A stretch of DNA of 10,985 nt, taken from contig URLZ01000054.1 of the NCBI GenBank assembly GCA_900548895.1, positions 1 to 10,985 of the forward strand, in the 5' to 3' direction. Positions 6,223 to 10,985 of this stretch are shown here, piece by piece; the stretch's first letter is position 1; every line of letters begins with the position of its first letter. The DNA comes from an uncultured Akkermansia sp. (GTDB lineage Bacteria > Verrucomicrobiota > Verrucomicrobiia > Verrucomicrobiales > Akkermansiaceae). The notes under the pieces were generated by a model. It saw only the letters and a list, made by a program, of their open reading frames with translations. It was not told the DNA's origin and searched no databases. The position numbers and the translations under genes were made by a program.

Positions 6223-6870
6223 ATGAAGATCACCCCCGCCGATTGTCGGCTCTACGGCATTGTGGACATGGGCTACGTGCGCCCGGAAGATCTGGAGAAG
6301 GCGACGACGGCCCTGCTGGACGGCGGGGTGCGCATCCTTCAGCTGCGCGCCAAGGGCGTGGAGCTCGACGCGGTGCGCGGGCTCGCGCAGCGCATGCAGC
6401 CGCTCTGCCGCCGGGCGGGCGCCATCTTCGTGCTCAACGACTACCCCGAGCTGGCCGCCGAGCTGGGGGCCGATGCCGTGCACGTGGGGCAGGATGCCGG
6501 GCCCCTGACCGAGGTGCGCCGCCTCGTCGGCCCGCAGATGATCATCGGGCGCTCCACCCACAGCCCCGAGCAGGCGCTCGCCGCGCACGCCGAGGGCGCG
6601 GACTACATCGGCTTCGGCCCGCTCTTCCCGACGGGAACGAAGCCCGGCCGCGCCGCCATCGGCCTTCAGGACATCGAAGCGGTGCAGAGCAAGCTCGGCG
6701 ACTTCCCGATGTTCTGCATCGGCGGCATCAATGCCGAAACCCTCCCGTCCGTGCTGGCCGCCGGGGCCCGCCGCGTGGTGATCGTCTCTTGGCTGCTGCA
6801 GCAGGACGATCCCGCTGCCGCCGCCCGCCGCGTGCGCGCCCTGCTCGGCGACGCCGACCCGGCGCTCTGA
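6223..6870 (+). CDS. thiE: Thiamine-phosphate synthase
   Basis: This 215-residue TIM-barrel enzyme joins hydroxymethylpyrimidine diphosphate and thiazole phosphate to make thiamine monophosphate in the cytosol. Motifs appear in order: LYGIVD at 10-15, QLRAK at 40-44, LNDYPELA at 71-78, GADAVHVGQD at 82-91, GRSTHS at 109-114, GADYIGFGPLFPTGTKPG at 125-142, and CIGGI at 165-169 before the phosphate-binding end of the barrel. The usual GVHLGQ reads AVHVGQ, a mild change. No other thi gene is in the window, so it stands alone. The start has no Shine-Dalgarno and probably no leader. TenI-type paralogues share the fold, but the metal and pyrophosphate motifs are kept, so ThiE is preferred. A weak hairpin (6852-6864) followed by T6 at 6872-6877 just after the stop may end transcription. 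Confidence 0.9.
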   Translation: MKITPADCRLYGIVDMGYVRPEDLEKATTALLDGGVRILQLRAKGVELDAVRGLAQRMQPLCRRAGAIFVLNDYPELAAELGADAVHVGQDAGPLTEVRRLVGPQMIIGRSTHSPEQALAAHAEGADYIGFGPLFPTGTKPGRAAIGLQDIEAVQSKLGDFPMFCIGGINAETLPSVLAAGARRVVIVSWLLQQDDPAAAARRVRALLGDADPAL

Positions 6871-6999
6871 GTTTTTTCCGAGTCCGGCAGGAGTCCGCGT
6901 TGTGCGCCGCTCATCCTTCACCGCCAAGGCGAAGGGGCATTGTCGACGAGACGAGCGGGGCGGTGAACCTCGCCATGCCCGAGAGAGCCACCGGGAGGA

Positions 7000-7124
7000 C
7001 CTCCGCGAGATCCTCCGCGAATCCTCCGCAAGCTCCTCTGCGAGAGAGGCTCCACGCGGGACCTCAAGCGGGACCTCACGCGGGGCTGCATGAGGCTGCA
7101 TGAGGCTGCAAGCGGGACTTCATG
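7000..7124. repeat. Degenerate 12-bp tandem repeat array
   Basis: There are about ten units of 10-12 bp that drift from CCTCCGCGA types through GCGGGACCTCA to TGAGGCTGCA. The gradual change suggests slippage followed by decay. No protein frame keeps the pattern intact. Confidence 0.6.
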
Positions 7125-7232
7125 AAACCGCCGGGGAGGACCCCCTCGGGCCTCGTTGCCGAGTCCCCTCTCCGCGGAGCTCATCCGAGCGCGCGCACAC
7201 AGAAAAAACCGACAGCCGGCTCGTCTTTGCTC

Positions 7233-7261
7233 TTGCCTGCGCGGCGGCGCTGTGCTAGTCT
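7233..7261 (+). promoter_or_regulatory. Promoter of the 83-aa membrane protein
   Basis: TTGCCT (7233-7238), a 17-bp spacer and TAGTCT (7256-7261) with an extended -10 TGC just before it. The ATG at 7272 follows after 10 nt, which gives a leader of only about 3-4 nt. Confidence 0.6.
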
Positions 7262-7271
7262 CGCTGCGCGT

Positions 7272-7523
7272 ATGGAGGATTTGCTGCAACAGATCAACCT
7301 GTGGCTATTATCCCTGACAGGGGGCTCTGCATCGTTTTCCGACCTCCCCTCGCTCTCCGAGCTCACCGGCGGCAGCTCACTCGCCGTCGTGCTGGGCGTC
7401 ATCTGGTATTTTGCCCGCGCCATCCGCCGCATCGTCAGCCTCCTGCTCATGGTCGTCGTCCTCTATTTTGCATTGCGGCTCGGCTGCGGCATCGACCTGC
7501 TGGACTACGCCCGCGGCATCTGA
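7272..7523 (+). CDS. Small two-helix membrane protein, unknown
   Basis: This 83-residue protein is not a family I recognise. An amphipathic N-terminus (MEDLLQQINLWLLSL) is followed by a Ser/Gly-rich segment, a hydrophobic helix at about 34-50 (SSLAVVLGVIWYFARAI), a basic turn IRR at 51-53, and a second helix at about 54-72. The basic turn predicts a hairpin with its loop in the cytosol. An upstream in-frame ATG at 7122 would add a low-complexity repeat-encoded segment and lies before the promoter, so ATG 7272 is chosen. It converges on the DivIC-like gene. The promoter and the normal amino-acid composition support a real gene; its role is unknown. Confidence 0.7.
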   Translation: MEDLLQQINLWLLSLTGGSASFSDLPSLSELTGGSSLAVVLGVIWYFARAIRRIVSLLLMVVVLYFALRLGCGIDLLDYARGI

Positions 7524-7581
7524 AGGAGCTGCAAGTGCCGTGAGTTCGGCGCGGACGGCGAGGGCTTGCAGGGACGGTGCA

Positions 7582-7607
7582 GGCCGCACGCAGGCTGCGC
7601 GTGGGCC
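7582..7607. terminator. GC-rich hairpin between convergent genes
   Basis: GGCC-G-CACGC (7582-7591) can pair with GCGTGGGCC (7599-7607), a 9-bp stem with one bulged G. It sits between two convergent stops. Neither strand has a T-run after it, so it is at best a weak or factor-dependent terminator. Confidence 0.3.
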
Positions 7608-7611
7608 CTGC

Positions 7612-8001
7612 TCAATCCGGCCGGTGCGATGATTCCTCCGGGCTCGTGCGCTTGGGCTCGGCCGGGCGGATAATCGTCTCGCCCTCCTTGGCCATGTTCG
7701 CGCGGTCGCGGGCAATCTGCTCGTAATACTCCGGATCCTGCATCCACTCGTAGCGGTTGCGGTATTTCTGCTCAATCCGGCGCGCCCGCTCCAGCTTCTG
7801 CTCCATCAGCTCCTTCTCCTCCCGCAGCTCATAGAGATCGAAGAGCGGGGAGAGCACAATCATGCTGCCCAGAAAGGCCGCGATGACCAGCACAATCACG
7901 GCGGCCACGCGCACCACCTGCCGCACGCCGCTCGTGCGCTGCGCGGCGAGCATCTCGCGCTCCATGAGGTTGTAACCTCGACGTCTGCGAAACCGAAACA
8001 T
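7612..8001 (-). CDS. Septum formation initiator (DivIC/FtsB-like)
   Basis: This is a 129-residue bitopic membrane protein. A short Arg-rich cytosolic N-terminus (MFRFRRRRGYNL) leads to one membrane helix at about 28-50, then a heptad-like coiled coil at about 55-85. The family's C-terminal motif DPEYYEQIARDRANMAKEGE lies at 89-108, close to the usual DPxYxExxAR...GE. A Pro/Ser-rich tail follows. DivIC/FtsB proteins pair with FtsL-type partners in the periplasm and link them to the divisome. No ftsL or ftsQ is nearby, and an eno gene (a common neighbour of ftsB) is absent. The ATG at 8001 is chosen because the basic stretch before the helix fits the family; an upstream ATG at 8064 would add an unlikely extension. 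There is no Shine-Dalgarno and no convincing promoter close by. Confidence 0.85.
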   Translation of the reverse strand: MFRFRRRRGYNLMEREMLAAQRTSGVRQVVRVAAVIVLVIAAFLGSMIVLSPLFDLYELREEKELMEQKLERARRIEQKYRNRYEWMQDPEYYEQIARDRANMAKEGETIIRPAEPKRTSPEESSHRPD

Positions 8002-8365
8002 AGCGAAGAGAAAGATGACTGTTGACCGCCTGCCCCTCAGCGCGAGCCTTGTCGACCCCTGCATGACCGCCTCCCTGCCGGGAGCTTGCCATGCCGGGAG
8101 CTTGCCCCGTCGGGAGATAGATGTGCCGGGAGCTTGCTGCGGCGTACTCCCCGCGCGGATCGCCCTACCGGCTGAAATGGCCCAGCACCGTCGGTGCGTG
8201 CCGAGCAGGCGCCGTTGCGAGAATCGCGCAGAGGCCGCGGATCAGCCGGACGAAGTGACTGTAAAGGGGGGAGGGAGGACTGGAGGGGCATGCGAGGCGC
8301 AGAGGCGCGTGTCGTGCGCGTCAGCATGCACAGCCGCTCACGCCGCCTCGGGCGGGCCCAAGCAC
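8002..8365. other. Non-coding gap with 16-bp repeats
   Basis: I find no convincing gene. The left third holds a 16-bp tandem repeat. The rest is GC-rich with only Arg/Ser/Pro-rich frames. A 5-bp stem CCGCC/GGCGG lies near 8343-8355, just after the stop of the spermidine-synthase-like gene, without a T-run. The promoter of the DivIC-like gene should be here but I could not place it. Confidence 0.5.
8076..8139. repeat. 16-bp tandem repeat, four copies
   Basis: TGCCGGGAGCTTGCC starts at 8076 and 8092. A degenerate copy keeping CGGGAG starts at 8108, and TGCCGGGAGCTTGC starts at 8124. The period is exactly 16 bp. Confidence 0.8.
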
Positions 8366-9052
8366 TCAGGAGGACGCAGCCGTCGTGCGCTCGGCGAAGG
8401 GAACGAAACGCCCGCGGCGAGCGAGCAGCAGCGTGTGGAAGCGCGTCTGCTTGCCCTTCGAAGAGGCGGGCACGGCGATGCTGCTCAACTCAAAGCCCGC
8501 CTTGCGCAGCGTGCCCTCCAGCCGCCTGTCGGGTTTGGCCAGAGAAATCACGAGCAGACTGCCGCCCTTGAGCGCATTGAAGAGCGCCTGCGCATCACCG
8601 AGGCTGAGCTCGCAGCGCGCGTGCGTGTGGCGCATGATGATCGCGTGCAGAGAACCCGTGCGCTTGCGGCAGAGCTCCACGGCGCTCTGCGCCTCGGCGC
8701 TCACGCGCTTGTCCTGCCAGAGGTCCGTATGCTCGCCGAAGCGGCGATTCCACTCCACGACCGCTGCAACCGGCTCCGCCACGATGAAGCGAGCCTTCTC
8801 CTTGGGCAGGCACTCCATCGCCTTCGCCAAGCCGTAGCCGAGCCCGAGCCCGGCAATCATGATGCAGGGCTGGCTGGCCCGCGTGATGGGCGAGACAGCC
8901 GTCTCGGCCAGAGCATCCTCACTGCCGTGCGTAAAGGAAGAGGCGCAGAGCAGCCCGTCGTGCTGGAGCGAGAGCACGCCGTCGCGCTCCCAGAGCTCCC
9001 AGAGAGAGCCGTCCTCGGCCTGGTGTTCACCCAGTTTCGTCAGCGGTTTCAT
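8366..9052 (-). CDS. Diverged spermidine-synthase-like methyltransferase-fold protein
   Basis: This 228-residue cytosolic protein has the fold signatures of the spermidine synthase superfamily. These are THGSEDALAE at 41-50, the nucleotide-binding loop IMIAGLGLGYG at 64-74, and IVAEPVAAVVEW at 90-101, which ends in the acidic residue that contacts the ligand ribose. The loop where family members carry a D-x-D-N-G-P type motif reads IIMRHTHARCE at 138-148, so the catalytic or substrate acidic residues seem to be lost. Aminopropyl transfer is therefore doubtful; it may bind S-adenosylmethionine for another reaction. No speD or arginine decarboxylase gene is nearby. The ATG at 9052 is set by the promoter, 6 nt after the -10; the longer frame from 9268 would overlap dedA. 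Confidence 0.75.
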   Translation of the reverse strand: MKPLTKLGEHQAEDGSLWELWERDGVLSLQHDGLLCASSFTHGSEDALAETAVSPITRASQPCIMIAGLGLGYGLAKAMECLPKEKARFIVAEPVAAVVEWNRRFGEHTDLWQDKRVSAEAQSAVELCRKRTGSLHAIIMRHTHARCELSLGDAQALFNALKGGSLLVISLAKPDRRLEGTLRKAGFELSSIAVPASSKGKQTRFHTLLLARRGRFVPFAERTTAASS

Positions 9053-9058
9053 GCGGGC

Positions 9059-9087
9059 AGTATAGCAGCAGCTCAGGCATTTGGCAA
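9059..9087 (-). promoter_or_regulatory. Leaderless promoter of the spermidine-synthase-like gene
   Basis: On the - strand TTGCCA (9087-9082), a 17-bp spacer and TATACT (9064-9059) lie exactly 6 nt before the ATG. The predicted start site is the A of the start codon. This is the cleanest leaderless arrangement in the window. Confidence 0.85.
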
Positions 9088-9138
9088 GTTTCGCGTTGCA
9101 GAGGAGCTGCACCGAGTCCATTGCGACAGGCGGTGCAA

Positions 9139-9154
9139 CCGGCGATGCCGCCGG
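9139..9154 (-). terminator. Hairpin after dedA
   Basis: CCGGCG (9139-9144) pairs with CGCCGG (9149-9154) over a 4-nt loop, about 38 nt past the dedA stop. Only a weak TT follows on the - strand, so termination is uncertain. Confidence 0.25.
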
Positions 9155-9191
9155 CTCCGCCATGGTGTAGCCGGCCTTCGCGGCGTCACGC

Positions 9192-9932
9192 TCAGCGGTG
9201 TGTCTCCGTCTCCGCCGCCGAGCAGCAGGGCTCTTGAGACTTCGCCGCCGTCGCGCTCGCCGTCTCACCCTTCTCTGCGCCTGATTCGGCCGACTGCGCC
9301 TTCTTCGGGCGCGTCAGATACTTCATCAGCGCATAGAGCACGGCGAGCAGCGCAACGCCCAGCACGATGAGGTGCGACTCCTCCTGCACCGCCGCCATGA
9401 GGCGGTCGGGCGAGCTGAGGATGTCGGGATGCTCACGCCCCACCTTGTCACCGAACCACGCCAGCACCGCGCACCACAGAGCCGAGCCCGTGATCGTCGC
9501 CAGGCTGAAGGTGAGGAAGTTCACCCGCGCCATGCCGGCCGGCAGCGAGATGAGGTGTCGGATGACCGGCAGGAAGCGCGAGAAAAAGATGCCCGCCGTC
9601 GAATACTTGTGCATGAAGAGCTCCGCCGACTCCACCTTGTGCCGCGGCATAAAGAAATATTTGCCGTAGCGGTAGATGAAGGGGCGCCCGATCCACAGCG
9701 CACAGCAATACATGATCACCGAGCCGACGTACGAACCGACCGTGCCCGCGATGACCACGCCCCAGAAGCTCATGCCGCCCTCGGGGTGAGCCGCCATGAT
9801 CGCGGCCGGGGGCACGACGATTTCGCTCGGCACCGGGATGATGGAGCTCTCCATGGCCATCAGCAGAATGACACCCCAGTAGCCCCAGTCCTCGACCCAA
9901 CTCATCCACCAGATAATGACGTCGTGCAACAT
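9192..9932 (-). CDS. DedA family membrane protein
   Basis: This 246-residue inner-membrane protein is a DedA/VTT-domain protein. Members act in membrane homeostasis and several are undecaprenyl-phosphate or phospholipid flippases. The re-entrant segment MAMESSIIPVPSE at 25-37 carries the conserved Glu 28 and Pro-x-x-E. The second signature FSRFLPVIRHLISLPAGMAR at 117-136 carries Arg 119, Arg 125 and Gly 133. Further helices lie at about 55-80, 138-160 and 186-205. A Lys/Ala/Glu-rich cytosolic tail of some 40 residues, with a Cys pair near 236, is longer than usual. ATG 9932 is chosen over ATG 9947 because the latter lies just upstream of the -10 box and would not be transcribed. Confidence 0.92.
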   Translation of the reverse strand: MLHDVIIWWMSWVEDWGYWGVILLMAMESSIIPVPSEIVVPPAAIMAAHPEGGMSFWGVVIAGTVGSYVGSVIMYCCALWIGRPFIYRYGKYFFMPRHKVESAELFMHKYSTAGIFFSRFLPVIRHLISLPAGMARVNFLTFSLATITGSALWCAVLAWFGDKVGREHPDILSSPDRLMAAVQEESHLIVLGVALLAVLYALMKYLTRPKKAQSAESGAEKGETASATAAKSQEPCCSAAETETHR

Positions 9933-9938
9933 GCGCCT

Positions 9939-9966
9939 ATTATGCACAGGATTCGGCGCTTGTGAA
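9939..9966 (-). promoter_or_regulatory. Leaderless dedA promoter
   Basis: On the - strand TTCACA (9966-9961), a 16-bp spacer and CATAAT (9944-9939) lie 6 nt before the ATG at 9932. Both hexamers match consensus at five of six positions. Confidence 0.8.
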
Positions 9967-9984
9967 GTTTTTTATCAAAAAAAC
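9967..9984. repeat. AT-rich dyad abutting the dedA -35
   Basis: GTTTTTT (9967-9973) and AAAAAAC (9978-9984) are 7-bp inverted arms around ATCA. They lie directly upstream of the -35, where an UP element would be expected in this GC-rich genome. Confidence 0.5.
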
Positions 9985-10104
9985 GTGACAGCTCATCCCG
10001 AATCGAAAATCTAACCGAGGATGAAGCCCAAGAGCCGGGCGGCGGCAGCCGCTCGGCTCGTTCAATTCACAGGCTTGTTGAGCTGCGTCTCGTGGCGACG
10101 CGCA

Positions 10105-10134
10105 GGGCGCAGGGAGAGTCATCCCCCTGCGCCC
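10105..10134 (-). terminator. GC-rich hairpin after the HRPG-repeat gene
   Basis: GGGCGCAGGG (10105-10114) pairs with CCCTGCGCCC (10125-10134), a perfect 10-bp stem with a 10-nt loop, some 46 nt after the stop. No T-run follows on either strand, unlike the other terminators here. A smaller GCGTC/GACGC hairpin lies next to it. Confidence 0.4.
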
Positions 10135-10179
10135 CGGCATCAGATCAGACAGCGCATGAACGCACTGCCGAGACAGGAC

Positions 10180-10524
10180 TCAGCGCGGCATCGGGCGATG
10201 GCCGGGCTTGGGAGTACCAAATCCCGGGCGATGACCGGGCTTGCCCATACCGGGACGGAAGCCGGGGCGACCCATATCCGGGCGATGGCCGGGGCGCGGC
10301 ATCCCGAAACCGGGGCGATGGCCGGGCTTGCCCATACCGGGGCGATGACCGGGCTTGGGAGCGCCCCAGTGAGGACGGGGACCGGGCTTGCCCACACCGG
10401 GGCGATGGTGGCGGAGGACATCGGCCTGGGCGACCTCGGAGGACGCGGGGACGCCGAATTCAAAGCTCTGGGCGCTGAGGGGAAGAGCCGCGAGGAGCGG
10501 CAGGATCATGAGGAGTTTTTTCAT
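10180..10524 (-). CDS. Secreted His/Arg/Pro/Gly-rich repeat protein
   Basis: This 114-residue protein belongs to no family I know. A signal peptide spans 1-19 (MKKLLMILPLLAALPLSAQ). A short spacer follows, then from about 39 an imperfect array of 8-9 residue units such as PGHRPGMGK and PGHRPGFGM. The mature protein is strongly basic and has almost no hydrophobic core, so it should be unstructured and could bind polyanions. That is inference. The ATG at 10524 is chosen because it starts the signal peptide; the ATG at 10617 would place 31 odd residues before it. The leader is A/C-rich and has no Shine-Dalgarno. The next gene upstream, cut by the window edge, encodes a similar protein. DNA-level repeats are imperfect, with synonymous and non-synonymous changes, so selection on the protein is likely. 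Confidence 0.8.
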   Translation of the reverse strand: MKKLLMILPLLAALPLSAQSFEFGVPASSEVAQADVLRHHRPGVGKPGPRPHWGAPKPGHRPGMGKPGHRPGFGMPRPGHRPDMGRPGFRPGMGKPGHRPGFGTPKPGHRPMPR

Positions 10525-10574
10525 GGTTGTACGGAGTGTTTGTTGTTGAAGAGGCAGGGGGATGATTCCATTGC

Positions 10575-10679
10575 TTAATGAATTGTATCTATTGGTAACG
10601 TGAATTGTTCCTGACACTTAAGAGAACGGACTTCGTTGTCATAATCTACAGGGGGCTTCAACTTTTTTTCATCCGGCAT
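10575..10679 (-). CDS. Possible 34-residue peptide (doubtful)
   Basis: An ATG at 10679 opens 34 codons beginning MPDEKKLKPPVDYDNEV and ending at a TAA at 10575. The composition is charged and balanced, unlike the usual GC-driven shadow frames, but its codons are much more AT-rich than the neighbouring genes. No promoter or ribosome-binding site precedes it. Its 3' end overlaps the promoter region of the downstream secreted protein. It may be a small gene or simply AT-rich regulatory sequence that happens to be open. Confidence 0.2.
   Translation of the reverse strand: MPDEKKLKPPVDYDNEVRSLKCQEQFTLPIDTIH
10579..10608. repeat. TGAATTGT direct repeats 22 bp apart
   Basis: TGAATTGT occurs at 10579-10586 and 10601-10608. 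A spacing of 22 bp is two helical turns, so both copies face the same side of DNA, and they overlap the probable promoter of the HRPG-repeat gene. This looks like a regulator site, though only two copies are present. Confidence 0.4.
10582..10587 (-). promoter_or_regulatory. Candidate -10 box of the HRPG-repeat gene
   Basis: On the - strand TACAAT matches the -10 consensus at five of six positions, in an AT-rich island. It gives a leader of about 50 nt. No good -35 lies at 16-18 bp, so an activator may be needed. A GTTCTC box (10627-10622) lies further upstream, as at the other secreted genes. Confidence 0.4.
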
Positions 10680-10740
10680 CGTCGGATGGATGGGGGAAGT
10701 GCAGTGCCCGCGCGGGAGCGCGACGCATGGTTCGCGAAGC

Positions 10741-10774
10741 GACGAAAAGAGGAGAGCTCTTGCGAGCTCTCCTC
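10741..10774 (-). terminator. Intrinsic terminator of the GPQFGPNRP-repeat gene
   Basis: A perfect 11-bp stem (10749-10759 with 10764-10774) with a GCAA tetraloop in the transcript is followed by TTTTCGTC on the - strand. It lies about 70 nt after the stop at 10843. The tetraloop is the same as in the EF-hand gene terminator. Confidence 0.9.
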
Positions 10775-10842
10775 CCGTTTCTGCATCTGATGACAAGCCA
10801 CGTCTGAGAGACGGACTTTTACCGTTGGGGAAAGGCTGCTCC

Positions 10843-10985
10843 TCAGTGGCGCGGGCGCCGACCCGGAAGCCGCGGATCGCCGTGGCCGGGGCGGTTGGGG
10901 CCGAACTGGGGCCCGCGGTTGCCGGGGCGATTGGGGCCGAACTGAGGCCCGCGGTTGCCGGGGCGGTTGGGCCCGAACTGGGGCC
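10843..10985 (-). CDS. Partial secreted-type GPQFGPNRP repeat protein
   Basis: Only the C-terminal 47 codons or so are in the window; the 5' end lies beyond 10985. The frame contains three 12-residue units PQFGPNRPGNRG, the last diverging to PQFGPNRPGHGD, then LPGRRPRH and a TGA stop. Like its downstream neighbour it is rich in Pro, Gly and Arg and basic. A signal peptide is expected by analogy but cannot be seen. The unit differs from that of the neighbour, so the two are analogues or very diverged relatives. The repeat plus the proper terminator downstream support a real gene. Its function is unknown. Confidence 0.7.
   Translation of the reverse strand, partial: PQFGPNRPGNRGPQFGPNRPGNRGPQFGPNRPGHGDPRLPGRRPRH

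Larger units (their letters stand above)
6871..7271. other. Non-coding gap with degenerate tandem repeats
   Basis: No gene is supported here. A T6 run follows the thiE stop. From 7000 to 7124 the sequence is a degenerate array with a period of mostly 12 bp. CCTCCGCGA-like units lie at 7000, 7012, 7023 and 7035. GCGGGACCTCA units lie at 7056 and 7068, GCGGGGCTGCA at 7080, then two 10-bp TGAGGCTGCA copies at 7091 and 7101. Reading frames across it are low-complexity. The right end carries the promoter of the next gene. Confidence 0.6.

Noticed and set aside
5926..7101. 391-codon - strand frame across thiE and its flanks
   Set aside because: It is antisense to thiE and continues through two tandem repeat regions. 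The composition is biased and there is no start signal.
8015..9370. 451-codon + strand frame opposite the spermidine-synthase-like gene
   Set aside because: It overlaps three well supported - strand features, and its product is Arg/Ala-rich with no motif.
9945..9947. ATG 9947 as the dedA start
   Set aside because: It lies in the promoter spacer, upstream of the -10 box at 9939-9944, and adds only MHNRR. ATG 9932 lies 6 nt after the -10.
10021..10578. 185-codon + strand frame opposite the HRPG-repeat gene
   Set aside because: It is periodic only because the opposite strand encodes a repeat protein with a signal peptide, and it has no initiation signal of its own.
10180..10985. CRISPR-like or repeat array
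   Set aside because: The repeats are in frame with a signal-peptide protein and a partial protein, are imperfect, and have no unique spacers of constant length.

Overview
This is a high-GC bacterial chromosome window dominated by housekeeping and envelope genes. It holds no mobile element, CRISPR array, tRNA or rRNA that I can see. Signal peptides, a DivIC/FtsB-type division protein and a DedA protein fit a Gram-negative host. The zinc-ribbon/TPM protein, the single EF-hand secreted protein and the low-complexity secreted proteins made me think of a PVC-group organism, perhaps Verrucomicrobiota. That assignment is only an impression and no gene here proves it.

Layout, left to right. A non-coding stretch leads to a large + strand membrane protein with an N-terminal zinc ribbon and two TPM-like domains (GTG start at 293). 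Convergent to it on the - strand are two small secreted proteins: a twin CxxH/CxxC metal-knuckle protein with His-Pro repeats, and a one-EF-hand protein with a Pro-Ala tail. Upstream of these lie rdgB (XTP/dITP diphosphatase) and a MATE efflux pump, probably co-transcribed in the order MATE then rdgB. A 353-bp divergent spacer with a 26-bp tandem repeat separates the pump from thiE (+). After a 401-bp repeat-rich gap comes an 83-residue membrane protein (+). On the - strand there follow a DivIC/FtsB-like protein, a diverged spermidine-synthase-like protein, a DedA membrane protein and two neighbouring Pro/Gly/Arg-rich secreted proteins, the last cut by the window edge.

The most unusual property is how the genes are started. 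None of the ten starts I place with confidence has a Shine-Dalgarno sequence. For five or more genes a good -10 box (often with a -35 at 16-17 bp) lies only about 6-10 nt before the start codon, so the mRNA should be leaderless or nearly so. This includes the TPM protein, MATE, thiE, the 83-aa membrane protein, the spermidine-synthase-like gene and dedA. The small secreted proteins are built differently: ATG-AAA starts, A/C-rich leaders almost without G, a shared GTTCTC box upstream and mostly strong intrinsic terminators. The two classes suggest one initiation mode for ordinary genes and another for abundant exported low-complexity proteins.

The larger intergenic gaps each carry a different short tandem repeat (periods of about 26, 12 and 16 bp). 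Several promoters carry dyads or spaced direct repeats that look like operators. No local regulator gene is present.
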